From Parahoeflea olei (GTDB lineage: Bacteria; Pseudomonadota; Alphaproteobacteria; Rhizobiales; Rhizobiaceae): a stretch of 64,000 nt of DNA. Location: positions 434,001 through 498,000 of the forward strand of contig NZ_LQZT01000012.1 of NCBI RefSeq assembly GCF_001703635.1, read 5' to 3'. The notes under the pieces were generated by a model, which did no database searches, had not been told where the DNA came from, and saw nothing but the letters and a program-made list of their open reading frames with translations. Position 1 is the first letter of the stretch. Each line of letters begins with the position of its first letter. A program made the position numbers and the translations under genes. Shown piece by piece: positions 53,567 to 61,432 of this stretch.

Positions 53567-53768
53567 GGGGCATCATTGACCGAACCCCCACGGCTTTGCA
53601 ACTGCAACCCGCGCGGGGGCGGGCGGGTGCGACGCTGCGCCGTCTCCCGGCGCGCGAAAGCCGGCCCGAATACACCTACCCCCGGCGCCGCGGGTGCGGG
53701 CCGGGGGTGGAAAACAAGCCGAAGTGACGGGCCGGCGTGAAGGGCCAAAGTGACCGGCCGAAGCGGTC

Positions 53769-54329
53769 TCAGGCAGCCTTCATCGGCTGCGGGGTTTCGC
53801 CCTTGACGCTCTTGCCCACGGCTTCGAGCGCCCAGGCCTTGATCTGGGCTTCGAGCTCCTCGTTGCGCTGGCGCAGCGCCTCGATCTGGCTGTCGACCTT
53901 GTCGCGCTCGGCCTGGTGGATGGCGTCGAGCTGGTCCTGAAGCTCCTTGTTGCGGGCCTTCAGGGTTTCGGCGTCCTGGCCGCTCAGCGAATCGACCTTG
54001 TTCTGGAGTGCGATGATCTGCGAGGTGGCCCTGGACTGGAATTCGAGCAGTTCGGCGATCTGCGCCGCATTGGCGATCGCGGCTGCGTCCGCGTCGGATT
54101 TCGGCACCAGGAACATCGCCGCGATGGCGAGGATCGCAAACAGCGGCACGAGCGCGATGGCCGGGCCCGAAAGCGTGTGCGCGAGATCGAGATGGCCGAG
54201 ATCGAGAGCGGCGGCGAAGAACAGGCTCGCCAGGATGGTTGCCGTGACCGCGAGGCCCTTGGAGACCAGTCCCATCATGTTGCCGGAGGCGCCGTCGGCC
54301 TTGCCTTTGTTGGGTTTTGCAGCTGCCAC
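53769..54329 (-). CDS. Membrane protein with C-terminal coiled coil, function unknown
   Basis: A 186-residue protein. Two membrane helices (about 21-42 and 55-75) are followed by a long predicted coiled coil (85-168) with Leu/Ala/Glu heptads (LKARNKELQDQLDAIHQAE). The tail is likely cytoplasmic or periplasmic depending on topology. The start is a GTG at 54329 with AAGGAG six bases upstream. No family is recognised. It has no obvious link to its neighbours. Confidence 0.8.
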   Translation of the reverse strand: MAAAKPNKGKADGASGNMMGLVSKGLAVTATILASLFFAAALDLGHLDLAHTLSGPAIALVPLFAILAIAAMFLVPKSDADAAAIANAAQIAELLEFQSRATSQIIALQNKVDSLSGQDAETLKARNKELQDQLDAIHQAERDKVDSQIEALRQRNEELEAQIKAWALEAVGKSVKGETPQPMKAA

Positions 54330-54622
54330 TTCTAACTCCTTACGCGATACAACGGATGCTAAGCGTGACCGGTGCCGTCTTCGTCCGCTCGCAATGGCTC
54401 AGGCCAGGACGCGCCGAAGAAACCGGTGACTTGAACAATGCCGGGATATCAGGGGATTCGACCGGCGTTGCGGACCCGCATCATGCTGTCCCCGAAAGGA
54501 TGTCCACGGCGGAAGCATAGGCGTTTCGCTTTAAGGAAAGGTGAAAAGCAACGCGAATATGTGCCCCGTCCCGGGGCAGGTGCGCGCAGGCCCTGTTGTC
54601 GGGCCCGGCGCGCGCCGCCTTC

Positions 54623-54838
54623 TCAGATCCGGTCGAGATTGTCCGGATTGTCCAGCTCGCCGGCATCCGCGCCGCGCGTGGCCAGCCGGGACTGTGCCTC
54701 CATTCTCGCCATCTTGATGAGATAGGAGAGAAACTTGTTGTCGGGATTTTGCCGCGCGAGTTCGTAGGCGGCGGCGAGAAGCCCCTGGATTTTCAGAAGT
54801 GCGATGGTCTGCTCCATGCCGGTCGGTTGCTCGCTCAT
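54623..54838 (-). CDS. Small protein coupled to luxI, CinS-like by position
   Basis: A 71-residue acidic helical protein starting MSEQPTGMEQTIALLKIQGLLAAAYELARQNPDNKFLSYLIKMA (in part); the middle is a likely helix bundle. Its start overlaps the stop of the autoinducer synthase by 4 bases (ATGA). In Rhizobium leguminosarum the small CinS protein is encoded exactly this way after cinI and acts as an anti-repressor. Position, size and overlap agree; sequence relatedness to CinS has not been checked. Confidence 0.75.
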   Translation of the reverse strand: MSEQPTGMEQTIALLKIQGLLAAAYELARQNPDNKFLSYLIKMARMEAQSRLATRGADAGELDNPDNLDRI

Positions 54839-55497
54839 AGGGCGGCTCCGGCCAGACGACGCGGCGCCGATTCGATGAACGGCAACTGTTCGCCGCGGCG
54901 CACCAGCAGCGGTCCCGGAACCGAGGCATGGGCGCGCCCGCTTTCCAGCGCCATTTCGTTGACCTCGATATAGGCCACCAGGCACCAGTCGCCCGACAGG
55001 ATGCGCGGCAGACCCGCCGGAATCACGTTCCAGCCCATGTCGAGCCAGCGCTTGAGCAGGTATTGCTGCAGCACCCCGCCGACATGGCTGATGCCTTCCT
55101 CGACGCAATATTCCATGACCGCGCAGAACATCTGCCCCAGAATACCGGTCGAGCCGACGCCGCGATATTCGGGCAGCACATAGGTCCTGGTCCAGTCTGC
55201 CCAGTCCTCGCGCTGCGGCAGGCCGATATTTTCGCACATGTGCGGAAATTCCTCCGAGACCAGATTGGGCAGGCTGGTCGGCATCAGCCGCGCCGAGGTG
55301 ACTACCCGGTCGCCCATGATGCCGAGCATGTAGGTCGCTTGCGGCGTATCGAACGGATCGAGTTCGAGCCCGTCGTCGCTGATCGGTACCCAGCGGTTGG
55401 TGACGGCGTAATATTCATGGCGGCGACGCAAAAACTCTTCGAATTCACGCTCGTAGAGATGCTTGTTGCGAATGGTGACGACGTGAGCCTCTATCAT
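54835..55497 (-). CDS. Acyl-homoserine-lactone synthase (LuxI family)
   Basis: A 220-residue autoinducer synthase that makes an N-acyl-homoserine lactone from SAM and an acyl-ACP or acyl-CoA. The invariant positions can be read: Arg24-26, Trp36, Asp47, Asp50, Arg70, Phe84 and Arg104. The family Glu101 is Asp here (DWTR). LDPFDTPQATYML and SARLMPTSLPNLVSEEFP are the most family-like stretches. The ATG at 55497 has GGGGAG five bases upstream. It follows the luxR gene by 45 bases, and the acyl chain cannot be predicted. Confidence 0.92.
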   Translation of the reverse strand: MIEAHVVTIRNKHLYEREFEEFLRRRHEYYAVTNRWVPISDDGLELDPFDTPQATYMLGIMGDRVVTSARLMPTSLPNLVSEEFPHMCENIGLPQREDWADWTRTYVLPEYRGVGSTGILGQMFCAVMEYCVEEGISHVGGVLQQYLLKRWLDMGWNVIPAGLPRILSGDWCLVAYIEVNEMALESGRAHASVPGPLLVRRGEQLPFIESAPRRLAGAAL

Positions 55498-55510
55498 TTT
55501 CTCTCCCCTT

Positions 55511-55528
55511 CTTTTGCCCGGGGAAAAG
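55511..55528. promoter_or_regulatory. 18-bp dyad between luxR and luxI
   Basis: CTTTT-GCCCGGGG-AAAAG is a nearly perfect 18-bp inverted repeat in the 45-base luxR-luxI gap. Length and position fit a lux box, though a hairpin affecting transcript passage is equally possible. Confidence 0.4.
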
Positions 55529-55542
55529 GATAGGCAGCCCGC

Positions 55543-56298
55543 TCACCCCATGTCGCCTAGCGAATCCGCCAGTTGACCGAGCGTGATCTCTCCCTGCTGA
55601 ATGGCCCGCACAACCGCGTGGGTTATGTTGGAGGCGTTGAGTTTTGCGCGGATCTGCGCGGTGTGGAAGCGGATGGTCTGTTCGCTGACATTGAGGATGA
55701 CGGAGATGTCCCAGCAGGATTTGCCGGCGGCAGTCCACAGCAGCACCTCGCGCTCGCGCCCGGTCAGGCGCGCACGGCGCGGATGGCGGCTCTGGCGCCG
55801 CTCGATGGTGGAGGAGGCGTAGACCGCCATCAGGTTGACGGCGCCGCGTTCGCGCGGGCTGAGCAGGATCTTGTCGGGTCCACCGAAAGACATCACCGAC
55901 AGCCACTCGTCGCGGGAAAACAACGGCACCACATAGCCGTCGGCCAGCCCGTGCTCGGCGGCTTCGCCTGCGACCCGGGCTGCGCCGTCCATCGCGGCGC
56001 GTTCGGCATCGACCTCGCTCCAGACGAAGGGCTCGATCTTGTCGAACACCTGCTGGCACACCGCGTCGGAGCGGGCATAGTCGCCCTCCACATAGCGCGA
56101 CCACCAGTCCTCGGGAAACCGGTTGGTCTTGACCAGTGTCGCGATCGAGGCATCGCCGGCGGGCAGGCCGGTGTAGATCATGTGCTGAAAGCCGAACCCC
56201 GACACCACCTCGAGCAAATCGTCGAGAAGCGTATCGATCGAGGCATGTGTTTCCACGCGTTCGATGAACTCGAACACTGCCGCATCATGTCCGCTCAT
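55543..56298 (-). CDS. LuxR-family autoinducer-binding transcriptional regulator
   Basis: A 251-residue quorum-sensing regulator. The N-terminal autoinducer-binding domain has the conserved W65/W66, Y69, D78 and W93 (EDWWSRYVEGDYARSDAV and PFVWSE). The C-terminal LuxR HTH shows LTGREREVLLWTAAGKSCWD, ILNVSEQTIRFH and KLNASN. Upstream of a luxI homologue it is the natural partner. The start at 56298 (MSGHDA) is better than an upstream GTG. Confidence 0.93.
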   Translation of the reverse strand: MSGHDAAVFEFIERVETHASIDTLLDDLLEVVSGFGFQHMIYTGLPAGDASIATLVKTNRFPEDWWSRYVEGDYARSDAVCQQVFDKIEPFVWSEVDAERAAMDGAARVAGEAAEHGLADGYVVPLFSRDEWLSVMSFGGPDKILLSPRERGAVNLMAVYASSTIERRQSRHPRRARLTGREREVLLWTAAGKSCWDISVILNVSEQTIRFHTAQIRAKLNASNITHAVVRAIQQGEITLGQLADSLGDMG

Positions 56299-56521
56299 GG
56301 CCACGCCCGTCGCGGATCTTTGCTGGTAACGACCACACTATCCCCCATCCGGATTCCTGACCCTAACCCACACGATTGTCCGGTTCAATCAAGATGCGTC
56401 GCGGTGTCGTTCGTACCGCTTCCGCTTCGGGCCATCGCGGAACCTATGCCGGTTCATCCGAAAAGACGACTTCGTCTTTAGGCCTATTCCCGCCGGCGCG
56501 GCTTCGAGCCGAGGCGGCTGC

Positions 56522-57478
56522 TCAGGGATATGTCCGTTCGGCGATCGGCGTGGTCTCGATCAGTTGCCCGATCGCGGCCACCAGAACGCTTTCGGCCGGA
56601 TTGAGGCTGCGGCGGGGATTGGTGACGAAGTAGATATCCGCCGTCGGCAACCCGCCATAGGGCGGCAGCGGCCACAACAGGCCGGCCGCGACATCGCGGC
56701 TTGCGACATGGACGGGCAGGGCGCCCACGCCGATGCCGGCGACGATCATGCGGCGCACTTCCGGGAGATTGGCGGAGACGCCCTTGACTTCGGGGTCGAG
56801 CAGGGCGCGCTCGCGCAGCTGCGCAAGCAGGAACAGCGGTCCGCTTTCGACCTCGGTCTGGAACGAGACGGAGTTTTCGCCCTTGAGTTCCGAAAGCTTG
56901 ATCTGGGTCTTGCCGAACAGGCGGTGGCGCGGCCCGCAATACAGCGCGAAGCGTTCCCGGTAGAGCGGCTGCGCGAGAAGTGCGGGATCGGGATCGCGCA
57001 TCAGGCAGACGCCGAAGGTGGCGCGGTTCTGGCGCACGCGGTTGAGCACTTCCGAGCTTTCGGCGATCGAGATCGAATAGGTCACGCCCGGATGGTCTTC
57101 ATTGAACCTGTAGAGCACGCGGTCGAGGTGATCGCAGACCACGTGGCTGGTCATGACGATGGTGATGTGGCCGGTCACGCGCCGTTGCGCCTTGGTGATC
57201 AGGCCGGGAATCTGCGAGACCGCGCCGAACAGCGCGGTGCATTCCTGGTAGAGCACCTGTCCCGCCTCGGTCACGGCGAAATGGCCCGGCCGCCGGTCAA
57301 TGAGCGAGGCTCCGATGGTGGTTTCAAGCCGCTTGAGCGCGCTCGAAATGGTGGGCTGCGTCACCCCCAGAAAGTCCGCCGCCCGGGTCAGGCCGCGCTG
57401 GTCCACCACGATCATGAAGGTGCGCAGCAGGTTCCAGTCGAGATTCCAGGGAAACCGTTGTTCGTAGGGCTGCATCAT
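56522..57478 (-). CDS. LysR-family transcriptional regulator
   Basis: A 318-residue LysR regulator. The N-terminal HTH (about 16-75) includes LLRTFMIVVDQRGLTRAAD, the TQPTISSALKRLE recognition helix and IGASLIDRRPG, and the inducer domain follows. It is divergent from the binding-protein gene at 57631 across 152 bases, the normal arrangement of a LysR activator and its catabolic operon, so the transport/creatininase/aminotransferase operon is the likely target. The inducer is unknown, probably the imported compound. Confidence 0.92.
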   Translation of the reverse strand: MMQPYEQRFPWNLDWNLLRTFMIVVDQRGLTRAADFLGVTQPTISSALKRLETTIGASLIDRRPGHFAVTEAGQVLYQECTALFGAVSQIPGLITKAQRRVTGHITIVMTSHVVCDHLDRVLYRFNEDHPGVTYSISIAESSEVLNRVRQNRATFGVCLMRDPDPALLAQPLYRERFALYCGPRHRLFGKTQIKLSELKGENSVSFQTEVESGPLFLLAQLRERALLDPEVKGVSANLPEVRRMIVAGIGVGALPVHVASRDVAAGLLWPLPPYGGLPTADIYFVTNPRRSLNPAESVLVAAIGQLIETTPIAERTYP

Positions 57479-57630
57479 AAATCCTGTTTATGCTCTGGAT
57501 TGATAATATCTGTTTGATCCATGGTAAAGCGGCATGTCACAAAACGCCCCAGGGCTGATGCGGCATTTCTCGCTTCCCCGGCTGCCACGGTCCCTCAGAA
57601 CATCAGCAATGGAACAGAAAAGGGCGTCAC

Positions 57631-58407
57631 ATGAACGCGTTTACCAGGATTATCGGGGCCGCGATTGCGGTCGGGTCGCTGGCTTTCGTCACCGCCGGAG
57701 CCGCTTCCGCCGACGAATTGGCCGCCATCAAGGAAAAGGGCACCATGCGCATCGCCATGAGCGGCGCCTATCCGCCCTTCAACTTCGTCAACGAACAGAA
57801 CGAAGTCGTCGGTTTCGACGCGGCCATCGGCACCGAAATCGCCAAGCGCATGGGGCTCGAGGCCGAGATCGTCACCACCGCCTGGGACGGCATCATCGGT
57901 GGCCTGCTCGCCAACAAATACGATGCCATCGTCGGCTCGATGTCGATCACCGAGGAACGCGAGAAGGTGGTCGATTTTGTCGGACCCTACTACACCACCA
58001 AGCGCGCGATCTTCACCATGACCGGTTCGCCGCTCACCTCCGTGAGCCAGCTGGGCGATGCCACCGTCGGCGTGACGCTCGGCGAAACCCACGAACAGTG
58101 GGCGCGTGAACAGGGCTACACCGTCAAGACCTACAAGGGCCTGCCCGAACTGCTGCTCGAACTCGAAAACGGCCGCGTCGACGCGATCATCGCCGATTCC
58201 GTCGCCGTCATCCTGGCCGCCAAGGAAAGCAACCGCGAGCTCGTGGCCCTCAACGATCTCGAAACCGAATCCGTCGGTGCCGGCATCGCCATCCGCAAGG
58301 GCAACCTCGAGCTTGCCGCCGAAATGCAGGCAGCCCTCGACGCCATGCAGGAAGACGGCACCTATCTCAAGATCGCCAATGAATGGGTCGGCGGCGACAT
58401 TCGCTGA
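57631..58407 (+). CDS. Polar amino acid-type ABC transporter substrate-binding protein
   Basis: A 258-residue periplasmic protein with a signal peptide ending at ASA-D (27/28). The fold is that of family-3 solute-binding proteins: MRIAMSGAYPPFNFVN, GFDAAIGTEIAKRMG, IVGSMSITEEREKVVDFVGPYY and GRVDAIIADSVAVI with its ligand Arg/Asp. Ligands of this group include amino acids and opine-like or quaternary amines. It is the first gene of the eight-gene operon; AAGGG precedes its ATG. Confidence 0.92.
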   Translation: MNAFTRIIGAAIAVGSLAFVTAGAASADELAAIKEKGTMRIAMSGAYPPFNFVNEQNEVVGFDAAIGTEIAKRMGLEAEIVTTAWDGIIGGLLANKYDAIVGSMSITEEREKVVDFVGPYYTTKRAIFTMTGSPLTSVSQLGDATVGVTLGETHEQWAREQGYTVKTYKGLPELLLELENGRVDAIIADSVAVILAAKESNRELVALNDLETESVGAGIAIRKGNLELAAEMQAALDAMQEDGTYLKIANEWVGGDIR

Positions 58408-58499
58408 TCCCGTTTCCCGGTCCCGCGCGAAACATCTTCGCGCGGGATTTTTCCGACAGTTCGAACCCGCCCGTTTCCCGCGGGCACCAGGATGACGCG

Positions 58500-59291
58500 A
58501 TGAAGACCCATTACGGCCAACTCACGATCGACGAAGTGCGCGACGCGGACAAGGACAGGGTGGTGATCCTGTCGGTGTCGGCCACCGAGGACCACGGCTC
58601 GCACATGCCGCTCGACACCGACACGGTGCTCGGCATGGCGGTGGCGGAGGGAGCGGCCAAGCTCGCGCCCGAGGACATCCTGGTGATGCCGCCGATCCCC
58701 TATGGCTTCAACGAGCACCACAAGGATTTTCCGGGCGTGATCTGGATCGAGCCCGAGACACTGATTTCCTTCATCACCGATGTGACCAAGTCGCTCGCCC
58801 ATCACGGCTTCCGCCGCATCCTGCTCCTGAATTCGCACGGCTCGAACCATCCGGTGCTTGATCTCGCCGCGCGCAAGACCGTGATCCAGTCCGAAGTGCT
58901 CTGCGTGAGCTGCTCCTACTGGAACCTGATTTCGAAGGAAATCAACGAGATCCGCAGCTCTCCGCTCGGCGGGATAGCCCATGCGGGCGAGTTCGAGGCC
59001 TCGATCTACATGCATCTGCATCCCGATCTCGTGGATCTCAGCACGGCCAAGAGCCAGATCGCCCACAATCCGGGCAGCAAGTTCTTCAATCTCGATCTCG
59101 CCGGCGGCGGCGGCAAGGCGATGCTGATGCGCTGGTGGTCGTCGGTTTCCGAAGACGGCACCATGGGCGATCCCACGGTCGCCACCGCGGAGAAGGGCAA
59201 GCTGTTCCTCGATGCCGCCGTCAACGCGACCGTCGAACTGGTGCGCGAGATCCGGGCGCTGCCGCTTCTGCCGCGCGTCGACCGGCACTGA
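58500..59291 (+). CDS. Creatininase-family amidohydrolase
   Basis: A 263-residue enzyme of the creatininase superfamily (creatinine hydrolase, MftE, inosose hydrolase relatives), which use a dinuclear metal centre to open cyclic amides or cleave peptide-like bonds. Metal-ligand motifs are visible: SVSATEDHGSHMPLDTDT (Glu30, His32, Asp41), LLLNSHGSNHP (His113) and AHAGEFEAS (Glu164). The position between a binding protein and its permeases makes it part of the substrate's catabolism. Creatinine itself is only one candidate. The start at 58500 follows the binding-protein gene by 92 bases. Confidence 0.85.
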   Translation: MKTHYGQLTIDEVRDADKDRVVILSVSATEDHGSHMPLDTDTVLGMAVAEGAAKLAPEDILVMPPIPYGFNEHHKDFPGVIWIEPETLISFITDVTKSLAHHGFRRILLLNSHGSNHPVLDLAARKTVIQSEVLCVSCSYWNLISKEINEIRSSPLGGIAHAGEFEASIYMHLHPDLVDLSTAKSQIAHNPGSKFFNLDLAGGGGKAMLMRWWSSVSEDGTMGDPTVATAEKGKLFLDAAVNATVELVREIRALPLLPRVDRH

Positions 59292-59309
59292 GCCGAAAGG
59301 GACCGGACC

Positions 59310-59957
59310 GTGGACACGGATCTGATCATTCGCGTCTTTCCCTACTTCATCGAGGCGGGTTGGGTGACGATCCAGCTGTCGGTGCTGTCGATGCTGCTGG
59401 GGCTCGTCTGCGGCGCGCTCGGCGCCGCGGCGCGGCTGTCGCGCTCGGTGGTGCTGCGCTTCATCGGCGCGGCCTATGTGAGCCTGATCCGCGGCACGCC
59501 GGCGCTGATCCAGGTCTTCATCCTCTATTTCGGCGGCCCGCAGATCGGCATCCAGCTCGAGGCCTTCGAGGCGGGCGTGCTGGCGCTCGGTTTCAATATC
59601 GGCGCCTACATGACCGAAACCATGCGCGGCGCCATCATCTCGGTCGACCGCGGCCAGACCGAGGCGGCGCGCACGCTGGGCCTCAGCCGCTTCGAGACTT
59701 TTCGCGCCGTCACGCTGCCGCAGGCGCTCCGGCTGATGATCCGGCCGCTCGGCGTCAATATCAACGCGCTGATCAAGGGCACCGCGCTGGTGGCGGCGAT
59801 TTCGGTGGTCGAACTGACCTATACCGCGCAGCGTTATATCGGTTCGACCTACAAGCCGTTCGAGATGTTCTTCCTCGCCGGCGCCATCTACATGGCGATC
59901 ATCTATGTTACCGGCACCGCCGTCTCTTGGCTCGACCGGCGGGTGGCGCTCAAATGA
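59310..59957 (+). CDS. Amino acid ABC transporter permease 1
   Basis: A 215-residue HisQ/M-type permease with five to six helices. It has SLIRGTPALIQVFILYFGGPQ and the EAA loop [21 protein letters not shown]. The start is GTG at 59310 with AAAGGGA upstream. It is 18 bases after the creatininase gene and 30 bases before the second permease. Confidence 0.92.
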   Translation: MDTDLIIRVFPYFIEAGWVTIQLSVLSMLLGLVCGALGAAARLSRSVVLRFIGAAYVSLIRGTPALIQVFILYFGGPQIGIQLEAFEAGVLALGFNIGAYMTETMRGAIISVDRGQTEAARTLGLSRFETFRAVTLPQALRLMIRPLGVNINALIKGTALVAAISVVELTYTAQRYIGSTYKPFEMFFLAGAIYMAIIYVTGTAVSWLDRRVALK

Positions 59958-59987
59958 CCCGGCACTCAAGCACATGCGGGGGCCGTC

Positions 59988-60644
59988 ATGGGTCTTGATT
60001 TTTCCGTCGTCCCGCCGTTTTTCGACGCGCTGCTGACCGGCGCGCTCTGGACCGTCGCGATCACCATATCGGCTGCCGTGCTGAGCTTTTTCGGCGGCAT
60101 CCTGTTTGCCGTGATCGCGCTCTATGCGCCCTGGCCGATCCGCTATCCGTTCCGGCTGTTTGCCTGGCTGTTTATGGGCACGCCGCTGCTGCTGCAGCTG
60201 TTCCTGATCTATTTCGGGCTGATCCAGATCGGCGTCGACCTGCCGGCCTTCGTCGCCGGCGTGATCGGGCTCGGCCTGCATTTCGCGGTCTACAATTCCG
60301 ACATCATCCAGGCCGGCATTCTCGCCGTCGACAAGGGGCAATACGAGGGCGCGCGCACGCTGGGGCTCAGCCGCGGGCAGACGCTGCGCAAGGTGGTGGT
60401 GCCGCAGGCCATCCGCTCCGTGGTGCCGCCGATCGGCAACAACATGATCGCGCTTCTGAAGGATTCCGCGCTGGTCTCGGTGATCGGCGTCACCGAACTC
60501 ACGCTTTCCTCGCAGATGGCGATCTCGCGCACCTTCCGTCCGTTCGAATTCTATGTCGCTGCCGCCGCCTGCTACTACGTCATCAATCTTGGCCTCGAGG
60601 CCGGGCTGCGCCGCATCGAGCGGCGCATCCAGATCGCCCGCTGA
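59988..60644 (+). CDS. Amino acid ABC transporter permease 2
   Basis: A 218-residue permease paralogue of the preceding gene. Its matching features are [20 protein letters not shown] and [22 protein letters not shown]. Together the two would form a heterodimeric channel. GGGGG lies before the ATG. The gene is intact, unlike the damaged permease pair near 28.7 kb. Confidence 0.92.
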   Translation: MGLDFSVVPPFFDALLTGALWTVAITISAAVLSFFGGILFAVIALYAPWPIRYPFRLFAWLFMGTPLLLQLFLIYFGLIQIGVDLPAFVAGVIGLGLHFAVYNSDIIQAGILAVDKGQYEGARTLGLSRGQTLRKVVVPQAIRSVVPPIGNNMIALLKDSALVSVIGVTELTLSSQMAISRTFRPFEFYVAAAACYYVINLGLEAGLRRIERRIQIAR

Positions 60645-60663
60645 GGCTTTGAGGGAGACCCAT

Positions 60664-61431
60664 ATGACCGGAAATCCGATCATCAACATCAGGCACGCGG
60701 CCAAGAGCTACGGCTCGCTCGAAGTGCTCAAGGACATCAGCCTGCAGGTGACCAAGGGCCAGATCGTCGCCATCATCGGGCCGAGCGGGTCGGGCAAGTC
60801 GACGCTGTTGCGCGCCATCAACGATCTCGATCCGCTCACCTCGGGCGAAGTCTGGCTTGAGGACGAGCAGGTCAACAAGCCTTTGCCGCCGCGCCAGTAC
60901 GAGACCCACATCAACAAGGTCAGGCAGAACATCGGCATGGTGTTCCAGCACTTCAACCTGTTTCCGCACCTGACGGTCAGGGAAAACATCACGCTCGCGC
61001 CGAAGATGCTCAAGGGCATCACGGGCGCCCAAGCCGAAGAACTCGCCGTCGAGCAACTGACCAAGGTCGGCATGCTCGACCGCATCGACTATTACCCCTC
61101 GCAGCTTTCCGGCGGGCAGAAGCAGCGCGTGGCGATCGCCCGGGCGCTCGCCATGAAGCCCAAGGTGATGCTGTTCGACGAGGCCACGTCCGCGCTCGAC
61201 CCGGAGCTGGTCGAGGAGGTCAACCTCGTCATGAAGCAGCTCGCCGAGGAGCACATGACCATGATCATCGTCACCCACGAAATGGGCTTTGCCCAGGATG
61301 TCTGCGACCGGGTCCTGTTCATGGACCAGGGCGTCGTCGTCGAGGAGGGGCCGCCCGACGTGATCTTCAAAAACCCGGCCAATGAACGCACCCGGAATTT
61401 CCTTCGCAAACACCTCAGAGGACGCAACTAA
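60664..61431 (+). CDS. Amino acid ABC transporter ATP-binding protein
   Basis: A 255-residue GlnQ/HisP-type ATPase. It has Walker [11 protein letters not shown]-loop [14 protein letters not shown], signature [15 protein letters not shown], Walker [15 protein letters not shown] and the switch [11 protein letters not shown]. It completes the transporter with the two permeases and the binding protein. The start at 60664 was chosen because the frame upstream belongs to the permease gene. The aminotransferase start follows 2 bases after its stop. Confidence 0.94.
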   Translation: MTGNPIINIRHAAKSYGSLEVLKDISLQVTKGQIVAIIGPSGSGKSTLLRAINDLDPLTSGEVWLEDEQVNKPLPPRQYETHINKVRQNIGMVFQHFNLFPHLTVRENITLAPKMLKGITGAQAEELAVEQLTKVGMLDRIDYYPSQLSGGQKQRVAIARALAMKPKVMLFDEATSALDPELVEEVNLVMKQLAEEHMTMIIVTHEMGFAQDVCDRVLFMDQGVVVEEGPPDVIFKNPANERTRNFLRKHLRGRN

Positions 61432-61432
61432 C

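Noticed and set aside
58362..60704. 780-codon open frame antisense to the creatininase and permease genes
   Set aside because: Composition is R/H/D-rich with no family features, and it covers three intact genes on the other strand.
61382..61432. ATG start of the aminotransferase inside the ATPase gene
   Set aside because: It would overlap the ATPase by about 50 bases and adds 17 residues that are not family-like; the GTG at 61433 fits better.
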